Part shown: piece after piece, positions 56,665 through 64,000 of the stretch
Numbering within the stretch: the stretch's first letter is position 1
How the letters are laid out: each line of letters opens with the position of its first letter
Assembly (NCBI GenBank): GCA_905331475.1
Contig: CAJNYU010002277.1
Span: 1 to 64,000 of the forward strand
Length of the DNA stretch: 64,000 nucleotides
Direction: 5' to 3'
Source: Rotaria socialis
Lineage: Eukaryota > Rotifera > Eurotatoria > Philodinida > Philodinidae
Program-made: the position numbers and the translations under genes
Notes under the pieces: model-generated
What the model saw: only the letters and a program-made list of their open reading frames with translations
The model's database searches: none
Told to the model about the DNA's origin: nothing

Positions 56665-57694
56665 TTGATATCGAAAATAAAATATAATAATTTAGTGGAT
56701 CAAATGTGTTTCCCTAGTATCATATTTCATTTAGCCGACTTCAAACGACTTTTGAACCTGAGGGTGTGGGTACATTTGTCAAGCTGTTTTAATTTCTATT
56801 TTGAGGAAAATCAACTTTAATCCTTTCAATTCTGAAATTTTCTTGAATTCTGTATCAGATTCATTTGTGTTCGAATTATCAATTCATTAATGAAATTTAG
56901 TAAACTTAGAACTGCATGTAAGTTTATCAGTAGACTGTCGAAATTCAAATAGAACTGATGTTTGAAAAATATCTTTCTAACTGAGATTTTAGATGAAAAA
57001 CCCATCTGTCGGTGTCTGTTTATCTTCTTAGATGCTAAATATATGTATTAATATTTGAGAGTTTTCTCAAGCAATGTTACGAATTAACAATATATTGAAA
57101 AGAGATTTTCAGCTTGCTTGGTTAATAGAAATTGAACTAGTCATTGTTAGTATATCCGGTAAAAGTAATATAGACTGTACAGTCTTTCCTGGCAGTTGCT
57201 TTTACACTTCATCGACACGACCAGTAAGATAATCTAGTGTCGAAGAAAAAGAGAAATCTGATGACAAAATCAGAATTGTTTTTAAAGCACCAACGGACTC
57301 TTTTACTCGTTAATACTCTATCATCATACTTACTCTTTCTTCTCAGACGTCACGATCATTACAGTCAAAGCTAATGCAATTGCTATTACTTAATACCATT
57401 ATAGCATGAGTATGATGAAACAATAGGTCGGTTGTTATCATTTATTACGCCATGCTTCAGCGTATATAAAAAAAAAGAACAGAACAAAAAGATTAGAATA
57501 GCACTGTCAATATCGACTTATCAAAGTGTAATAAAACAAAACAGGGAGTAAGAACGACCAAGATTTTCAGTAAATGACTATTTTCGAAATATAAATAATT
57601 GTTCGTTCGCGAAGATTAATACAAGACCAAACATTTTCACAGATACATCGCCTACAGTGATACTTGTTTTTTTTCTCTTTGATTTTATAGGATA
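56665..57694. other. Intergenic 1 kb
   Basis: A lone GAGGGTGTGGGT motif at about 56759. GATTTTATAG at 57681-57690 lies four bases before the next ATG and is likely a 5'-UTR or trans-splice acceptor. No other feature seen. Confidence 0.45.
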
Positions 57695-58444
57695 ATGTGG
57701 CATCCGGATGATTTTATATTTGTACCTGGTCAAACGCCATTAACTTCTCTCCGATTTCTTATATTTATTTTCATTTTTCATTTCATCATCACATGTGCTC
57801 TGGAAATTATCATGACTCGTCGAGCCAAACCAATAGATGTGCGGCGTATTCAACGTTATAACAATTTATTGATTGGTATATATTCAGCCGTCACTTTTGC
57901 GTTAGCTAATATTCTAGCATATCGAGATAGCCGATTTGATTCATGGGATCGATTAGTATGTCACAGACCGACTCCAAAGGGTGCCTATGCTCTTCTTTGG
58001 TATATCTTCTATTTAAGCAAGCTATGGGAATTTCTCGATATTTACTTGGTCATTTTAAATAAAACACCTGTACTAATGCATTTTCGTTGGCACCATCAAA
58101 CAACACCATCGGTTGTATTAGCTGGTTTACTTGGTGATGTGTCATATGAATGGCCAACACTTGTTTGCAATTCTCTCCTGCATACATTTATGTATCCACA
58201 TTTTGCTGGTGTTTGGAATGTACATCGAATTCTACTTGTACTAGGTGCTTCGCAATTGCTTGCTGGTCTCGGTTTTAGTATCTATGCATTAATAGTTGGC
58301 TGTGGTGGGTCATTTTACGCTCAAATATGGGGTCTATCGATGTGTATAACTTATACAATAGGTTACCTGAATGAACATTTTCATCTAGTTGATCGTCTAC
58401 GAGTTTTTATTTCAGCTTCTCGTAATGATTCGAAACAATCTTAA
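57695..58444 (+). CDS. ELO-family fatty acid elongase (ELOVL-like), 249 aa
   Basis: Intronless coding frame. ELO proteins are ER condensing enzymes (3-ketoacyl-CoA synthases) for long-chain fatty acids. Family signatures are KLWEFLDIYLVILNK (canonical KxxEFxDT), NSLLHTFMYPHFAG (canonical NSxxHxxMYxYY) and about seven hydrophobic helices. The histidine box is unusual: residues 129-134 read HFRWHH, so the first His of HxxHH is displaced by one position and the residue at its expected place is Phe. The length (249) is slightly short for the family. The C-terminus lacks a dilysine ER-retrieval signal. Most likely an ELO paralogue with altered or lost activity. Confidence 0.8.
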   Translation: MWHPDDFIFVPGQTPLTSLRFLIFIFIFHFIITCALEIIMTRRAKPIDVRRIQRYNNLLIGIYSAVTFALANILAYRDSRFDSWDRLVCHRPTPKGAYALLWYIFYLSKLWEFLDIYLVILNKTPVLMHFRWHHQTTPSVVLAGLLGDVSYEWPTLVCNSLLHTFMYPHFAGVWNVHRILLVLGASQLLAGLGFSIYALIVGCGGSFYAQIWGLSMCITYTIGYLNEHFHLVDRLRVFISASRNDSKQS

Positions 58445-58900
58445 TTATTTTCCTACTAAATGACTAAAAGAGATTATGAAAGATTTTGTTCCTATCGCTT
58501 CTAGTTCAATTGACATTAATTTAGTATAATACGATTTCAATTCATGTCTTTGATTTGATCTCGAATTCGACCTATCATACTTCGATTTTGTCGGTGTGTG
58601 TGTGGGGGTGTATCAATGACATGATCACACCCAAAAATTATTTCGCTTTAATTGGTTGCTTCAAGGCATAAGTTGAAATTAGTAGATTCATCTATATTAT
58701 TAAAAGAGATACATCAATCTGTTTTCAATCCATTGATTAACACCCTTCTTTCTTATTATTGTTTTTTCTTTGCTGATCTGATAAAGCTAATTTTGATAGA
58801 AGACGGAAACTAGAATTCATCAAGAGCTAGTCTTCAGAGATGAGAAGGAAACAAAAGAAGAATGCAATGTGAGTTCCTTTTTTACAAGTTATGCTTTTCT
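58445..58900. other. Intergenic spacer with G-rich hairpin motif
   Basis: GGTGTGTGTGTGGGGGTG near 58592 and ATGATCACACCC near 58620 form a small telomere-like inverted pair. Otherwise nothing recognised. Confidence 0.5.
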
Positions 58901-59854
58901 TTAATGTATATTATCAAGCGAAGTACAACATGAATTTCCGCCAGTCTTTTCTTTCCTTGGTTCTTCTTTATGTTTTGATGTTAACACTATATTGTCAGAT
59001 TCCTTTAATCTATTCACTAAAACATTATTATTCAGTATGGATAACACCAATTGGTTGAACATTATCTGTACATTTTTTCCTGTAATTGCCGATGTATAAA
59101 ATAAGGACATGTTATTTCTTATTGAAAATTGTTCTGCATCTTTATATATTTCATCTGTTAAATCGTCAATTAAATCAGATTTATTGCAAAGAATTACTCC
59201 TTCAAATATATCATATCCGTATTCTTTTAATGCAGGGTACCATATTTTTTCAATGTTTTGTAATGTTTTAGGGTTAGTTACGTCACACACAAGTATAGCA
59301 CCATGACATTGATATTGACTTTTCCATAAATCCTTCCATTTTAGCTCACCTGGCAAATCAAATAAAACTATGGAAACAGCATAACAATTTTTAAATAAAC
59401 GATTTAAATGTAATGATATCATATCAGGCCCAATGGTCGCAGCATATACCTTGTTCGAAATTTGATCTTGAAATTGTAAATATTTGAGAATTGATGTTTT
59501 ACCTACATAACGATCCCCTAATAGGCAAATTTTAATAAGTAATTGACAGTAATTTTTATCTTTAAACTTCTGCGGTAATGCTCCAGTCTTAATTTCTAAC
59601 GCTGTTGACATTTCTTGATAGTGCTGCGCTTTTGTCTGTTTCTCGCGAAATTCTTCGATAGCATTCTTTAAACTAATATTTATAACGAACTCCTTACTTT
59701 TTAATACTTTATTAGTCATTGGGGATGTATTCTTATTTATCAGCCAACGTTCTAATGAAGCCTTTTCATAGCTACGTCCATCTTCAATTAGTATAACAGG
59801 GATGTTCATAATTTCAAGTGTTATTGGACAAAGATAATCGTTTGGTATATTCAT
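58901..59854 (-). CDS. U-box / Rab-like GTPase fusion, 317 aa
   Basis: One uninterrupted frame. Residues 4-73 form a U-box (DYLCPITLEIM, DGRSYEKASLERWL, TSPMTN), the E2-binding domain of ubiquitin ligases. A 35-residue linker leads to a Ras/Rab-type G domain (about 105-278): GDRYVGKTS (113-121), switch I Thr140 in ATIG, DLPGE (166-170), NKSD (224-227) and TSAITG (254-259). The catalytic Gln after DxxG is Glu here, so GTP hydrolysis may be slow. The tail has GGNSCC (305-310), reminiscent of a Rab prenylation end, but seven more residues follow (TSLDNIH), so standard geranylgeranylation is doubtful. It looks like a ligase switched or localised by a GTPase module. I know of no common protein with this order. 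Confidence 0.85.
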   Translation of the reverse strand: MNIPNDYLCPITLEIMNIPVILIEDGRSYEKASLERWLINKNTSPMTNKVLKSKEFVINISLKNAIEEFREKQTKAQHYQEMSTALEIKTGALPQKFKDKNYCQLLIKICLLGDRYVGKTSILKYLQFQDQISNKVYAATIGPDMISLHLNRLFKNCYAVSIVLFDLPGELKWKDLWKSQYQCHGAILVCDVTNPKTLQNIEKIWYPALKEYGYDIFEGVILCNKSDLIDDLTDEIYKDAEQFSIRNNMSLFYTSAITGKNVQIMFNQLVLSILNNNVLVNRLKESDNIVLTSKHKEEPRKEKTGGNSCCTSLDNIH

Positions 59855-60099
59855 TTTTCCTTTTGGTTTTAATATAATGATGAAAAACTAATGTTTGCTC
59901 TATTTAATATAGAAAAAAGTCTGATATTTACAAGTAATAGATAGTTGTAAATGCTTTGTTGAGTTCTCTATTTATATAATTATTATCGTAAAAGAAAAAT
60001 ATTATCTTTTTTCTGCTCTTCCTTTAAATAGACTGGAAATAAACTCTTATCTCGATTACTCATAGCATGTTATTTGCGAGTATCGGTGTGGATGTGGGG
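59855..60099. other. Upstream region of the U-box GTPase
   Basis: AT-rich spacer ending in the G-rich GGTGTGGATGTGGGG tract, into which the hAT-like element appears inserted. Confidence 0.4.
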
Positions 60100-60450
60100 C
60101 AGTGTTTCCAATGGCAAGTGTACACAGCAGAAGTAAAATGTACAGAACATCTGCTACTTTTGATTTCCACTCTGCTATACACTTGTCCAGAAAAATAAAG
60201 TGTACAATGTACACTGCGCTAAAATAGTTTACACTCTGATTTCTTTGATCTCTGAACCTTAAAAGCCGCATATAGTTTTAAATTAATTAAGTATGATATT
60301 TTGGTTTTGTTTCATGAGATAAAAAATAGCGAAAATTATATTTTGTTTTCTAGATTGTGAAAATTGGGCTTTTGTACACTGTGATACACTTTGCTCATAA
60401 AAAACAGAGTGTACAGTACATTTTGTTTTAGATTTCCATTTGAAACACTG
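60100..60450. mobile_element. 351-bp hAT-like MITE inserted in a telomere-like G tract
   Basis: Ends CAGTGTTTCCAATGG and CCATTTGAAACACTG are inverted repeats of hAT type (CAG.G start). Both flanks carry TGTGGGG (ending 60099 and beginning 60452), a candidate 7-8-bp target duplication, although G-rich context makes this ambiguous. Internal GTGTACA palindromes repeat. Confidence 0.6.
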
Positions 60451-60525
60451 GTGTGGGGGAGGGGGAGGGTGGGCGTGGCTGTTATGAAAAAGACATGAAC
60501 ATCCACATTCGCACCCACAAGTTTT
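60451..60525. repeat. Right part of the interrupted telomere-like hairpin
   Basis: GTGTGGGGGAGGGGGAGGGTGGGCG is followed by GAACATCCACATTCGCACCCACA, the opposing arm. Together with 60085-60099 it forms a G-rich hairpin interrupted by the hAT-like element. Confidence 0.5.
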
Positions 60526-60541
60526 CAGTAGTGCAAAGTAT

Positions 60542-61257
60542 ACTGCAAAAAGTAAATGACTTATATTTAATTGAGCAATAAAAACTATAGAATGAGCAAT
60601 ATATATATATATATATATTGAGTGAGCAATAATTAATTAAAATGAAGCGTAAAATGTATATAAAAGGGCAATAATAACTCGTTTTTTACAACAATAAACG
60701 TTTTTTTTATCCTCATGAAATTTATATATAACTTTTTTACATGACTCAAGCACAACTCATAGCACACTATTTTTTGTGTACTCAAAAAGTGAGTACACTC
60801 TTGAATCGGTCAGTGGTCCGTCCGTCCTTCGGTAGGCATGATAACTTTTGAAAGGAGAGTCAGATCGTGATGAAATTTTCCACATAGTTCAATCTCATGA
60901 ATATCTCGGTTGAGTTCGAAGATAAGAAGGATCCCTCAAGAAATGGTTGAGTTATCGAAAAAATTGTCATTTTTGACCAGACCATCCCTGAGGAGGGAGG
61001 GGTACAGGGATTTTTTTCAAAAAACAAATTTTTCTCAGAATTATTCACAACATATATAAATCGACTCAGTTTTTAACGCTGATTCCGAATCTGATATTAG
61101 TTTTGAACTAAATCGTAGCTTTCTAACGAAACATCGACTGAAAAACGTCTCAAAATGCATAAAAACTGCATCCAGAAATCAAATTGCCTAGTTTCTCACG
61201 ATAATTTTGGCGTTCAGACATTCTAGAATGACTCATGTCCCATGCACTTTTTGCAGT
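60542..61257. mobile_element. ~716-bp TIR element with TA flanks
   Basis: CTGCAAAAAGT begins at 60543 after TA and returns inverted as ACTTTTTGCAG before TA (61257-61258). A perfect 9-bp-arm palindrome GTGTACTCA/TGAGTACAC lies at about 60776-60798. GAGCAATA motifs and a (TA)n tract lie at 60570-60640. No coding capacity. Confidence 0.55.
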
Positions 61258-62084
61258 ACACATAACTCTCGGATGAAATCCGAAGTTTCCACATTAATTT
61301 GTTATATTGTCAATTATAAATAAAAATAATGCACTTCTATCTTTTTTTTGTTGCTCAAATATGAAATTAATATTGTTATATAATAAATTATTTATTGCTC
61401 ATTTAATATCAAAATATTGCTCATTTAATATCATAATATTGCTCATTTCATATTATAATATTGCTCAGATAAACATTTTTTATTGCTCAAAAATTATTGC
61501 TAAATCATGTTTTTATTATTGTTCATTCTATATTTTTTATTGCTCAAATAAATACAAGCCAAAGTAAATTATTCTCTTCTCGATTGCATGTTACTTCTAT
61601 TGATTTGCATATTTTTATATTGATTTATCTGGCTTATTTTACTACAACTCCTTATCATTCACTATTTACAGGTTATTCATTCGATAATAAATAATATCAA
61701 GTCAATGTGATTACGGTGACATTTATGCATTAAACTGTGACAATCATCATCTTTTCTTATCTGTTATAATGTATAGTACTTTCTGTTTAATAATAAATAA
61801 AAAATAGTGAAAAATCTTTGCCTGGTTTCACTTGCTCATTTCTTTCTTTTTTTTTAACATATAATATTTTTATCGTGCCATTAGTGGTTCACATGATAAA
61901 AAAGAAATCGAAGGAAAAAAATTAATGACAACAATAGAAATAGAAAATAGCGCGATCATATTAAACAGTACATGCTGGATTTGTCCCAGAAAAAGACAGT
62001 CACAATTAAAGAGGAAAGACAAGATATACTACGAAAGACATCAAGGAGGATTGTTTCTGTGAAAAGAAAAATTCTTAGGACATA
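61258..62084. repeat. TTGCTCA-rich degenerate tandem repeat and AT-rich flank
   Basis: Between about 61349 and 61550 the motif TATTGCTCA recurs every 20-25 bp (for example ATATTGCTCATTTAATATCA in successive copies). The inverse GAGCAATA recurs at 60570-60640. The remainder to 62084 is AT-rich with no supported gene. Confidence 0.6.
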
Positions 62085-63275
62085 TTAGTGGGTGGAACAG
62101 CAAACGAATAGCAAAAAAGATTTGCTTCTAATACGAGCTACTTCGTTTAACGAAAATATTATATCAGGTACTGTTCCTGCATAAAAAATATTTATATATC
62201 TAGTATTTATTCTAAGATATTCTTTATGTAAATGATAAACACCTTCGAACTCACGCCACACGGATAATGTGTGCTGCGCTCGTGATTTCAATCTCCTAGG
62301 AAATAAACTCCTCTTATTAAACCCCATATCTTTATACCAGCTAATATCATTAGACGTTGCGGTCATTTAGGTTTGCCATGTCTGTTGATACGCTAAAACA
62401 TCGTGTGATCTTTCAAGATGTAAACTAAATTTAGACCAATATATGTGTAAATGGTCAATAAGAGATTTTCCACTACTTAGAATAAGCGCAGTCTCATCAT
62501 CCCAACGAGTTAAAGAGAAAACGTGTTTTATACCAGAACAGTACACATGTTCAAGGTACCTTCTTTGTCTTTCGGTAAAGAAAAACCAGGTAGCGAATAA
62601 CCAGGTGAAATGTGGCATCGCGAAAGTCAAAAAAACTCTCTTTCGAACCCAAATATTATATTTGGGAATGGAGCGAAAGAGAATTTTCAGTCTTCTATAC
62701 ACGGTTCTTATCTTTTTAATTCTTTCGCTTATGTAGGTACTCCATCCAAACTTGGTGGAGATCATTACGCCGAGATATTTATAATTTTTAACGATTTCTA
62801 TAGGTTGACCTCTAAATTCTAGGTTCGGTTTCGGAGTTGCAACGAAGTTATGCACTAACAGTGCCTTCGTCTTATTTATATTAATCGGCAAAAAAATGTC
62901 GTCGGAGAATTTCCCTAATCGTTCTAACGTTACTTTTGCTCTTACTTCTAATTCTGATATGTTTTTCGAGAACTTTTTATCTAAATCACCAGAAATCTGA
63001 ATCGCTAAGTCATCAACGAACATGTGTGATGTGAACGCAAGGAAGCGGGAGAGAAGAAAATGTACGTGCAGGCGGAACAATGTTGCTGCCAGCACGGGTC
63101 CCTGGGGCGCACCGACAAATATGGGAATCGTACGTGAATAGGCTTCCCCGAAGTTAATCGAGAGAGTACGATTTTGAAGCTAATTGTAAATCCATTTGAG
63201 GAGTGCAGTCGGCATTCCCAATGTTTTCACTCGCTCATTTCCTTGCAACGAATCAGCATGATCTACTAGAATTCT
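62085..63275 (-). pseudogene. LINE (non-LTR) reverse transcriptase, C-terminal part, interrupted
   Basis: Reading right to left, the frame shows a motif-A-adjacent region (VDHADS, LLKWIYN), motif B GAPQGPVLAATLF (normally PQGSxLSP), motif C FVDDLA and the thumb-region signature YKYLGVMI. It is broken by TAG near 63181 and TAA at 62369-62367. After each the same frame continues, which indicates old point lesions. The C-terminal part has no RNase H or zinc knuckle. It differs in sequence and clade features (FVDD versus YADD) from the LINE at 41160. Confidence 0.82.
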
Positions 63276-63616
63276 ATTGTTTTATCGTTTGTATTCAAAT
63301 ATTGTAAATGCTACATTTTATTCGTAGTAGAATGTCAGAATTTTGAATCAAAGTACGACCGCATGAACAATACGGCTGAAATTTGATGCAGCTAAAATTA
63401 GTTATTTTCTGCTTATGTAGAAATTGATGAGTTAAAAAGAAAGTCGTAGATTCGTTTTTCACGTTCCGTCAAAAGCAAAATCAATATAGTCAAGAAATAC
63501 AAAACACACTTCTTTTTCCGAATGTGGGTGGCTTTATTTATTTCTTTACTTGTCGTCACTAGTTTTAATCCTTATTATTTGCCTATGTTTTCAAGATACA
63601 GCACTATATCATTAAA
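63276..63616. other. Spacer before the last gene
   Basis: AT-rich, no feature recognised. A GTGGGTGG motif lies near 63524. Confidence 0.4.
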
Positions 63617-63954
63617 ATGGCGCACGGACAGGGAAGTGAACAAGTGGTTATGGTGGATGATCTTAGTTTGCCTAGTTCTAAATGGTCGTTGCTAAAGGCA
63701 GATCCACAAATAAAACAAACTCAGAACAATCTTCAAATTCTAATTAGCGTGCTTCTCGTAAGTTTTTGCTTACATTTTGATTGCACAGAAATGACGAAGA
63801 TACGACTTTGCGCTCTGCTTCAAGCATAAATCGATAGTGTACTGTGTACTAATGGAACTACAAAAGCTTGAATTGAAAACAAATCACTCATTTATATATT
63901 TTTATCCTAAAACAGATCCATTGTACTGTGATCGAATGGTTTTCCGAAAAATAG
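63617..63954 (+). CDS. Unrecognised small protein or gene start
   Basis: Exon 63617-63757 encodes 47 residues (MAHGQGSEQVVMVDDLS...) and ends at a good donor (CTC/GTAAGT). An acceptor AAAACAG at 63909-63915 would join, in phase 0, a 12-residue end (IHCTVIEWFSEK) with stop at 63952-63954, making a 59-aa protein. The gene could instead splice to an exon beyond the window. No domain recognised. Confidence 0.35.
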
Positions 63955-64000
63955 TCTTTTAGCTCGAATTCATGAAACGTAAATTGCATATAGTGCGATG

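Noticed and set aside
61349-61550. CRISPR-like array
   Set aside because: The repeated TATTGCTCA units are degenerate and the spacers are not unique or of constant length; the context is eukaryotic.

Overview
This is a eukaryotic window, AT-rich, with compact multi-exon genes. Most introns are about 45-70 nt (GT...AG), some are only 36 nt, and UTRs are short. Several traits together point to a bdelloid rotifer (Rotaria/Adineta-like): dispersed TGTGGG/CCCACA-type hairpins resembling the bdelloid telomere repeat, several arginine-type ADP-ribosyltransferase (ART) genes with swapped accessory domains, genes with fungal or bacterial flavour, and many small non-autonomous DNA elements. I infer the organism from content; no marker gene proves it.

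Layout. 0-4.4 kb: a TIR element, a remnant of an SLC1-type glutamate transporter exon, a small secreted Cys-rich peptide gene and a telomere-like hairpin. 4.4-17 kb is a dense conserved block: VWA-domain protein (-), fatty aldehyde dehydrogenase ALDH3-like (+), class III aminotransferase/phospho-lyase ETNPPL-like (+), PGAP3/PER1 (-), SAR1 (+), a secreted Cys-rich protein (+) and a NUDT9-like ADP-ribose hydrolase (+). I traced the splicing of these by eye and each closes to an exact multiple of three. 17-23.8 kb is gene-poor, with a hairpin, unrecognised coding-like fragments and a membrane-protein frame broken by two in-frame TAG codons. 23.8-27.7 kb: an ART fused to an NHL beta-propeller.

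29-39.2 kb is a large imperfect palindrome. A PLAC8-like gene and a 70-codon ORF occur on both arms in opposite orientation, and a foldback element lies at the centre. Each arm carries different nested insertions, including a short hairpin element with an 11-bp target duplication whose empty site is preserved in the other arm. 39.2-42.2 kb is repeat-rich: a 617-bp foldback, other inverted repeats and a decayed LINE reverse transcriptase. 42.5-47.7 kb: a GT2 membrane glycosyltransferase (-) and a secreted FG-GAP propeller plus cupin protein resembling fungal aldos-2-ulose dehydratase (+).

48.7-59.9 kb is the most striking part. It holds an ART fused to a ubiquitin-conjugating-enzyme fold with Ser at the catalytic Cys position, a small secreted Cys-rich protein, an ankyrin-ART fusion, a decayed F-box protein, an ELO fatty-acid elongase with a shifted histidine box, and a U-box/Rab-like GTPase fusion. 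ART, E2, U-box and F-box parts near each other suggest a set of genes at the ADP-ribosylation/ubiquitin interface, but a joint function is inference. The right end has hAT-like and TA-flanked elements, TTGCTCA-rich repeats, a second LINE RT pseudogene and the start of an unrecognised gene.
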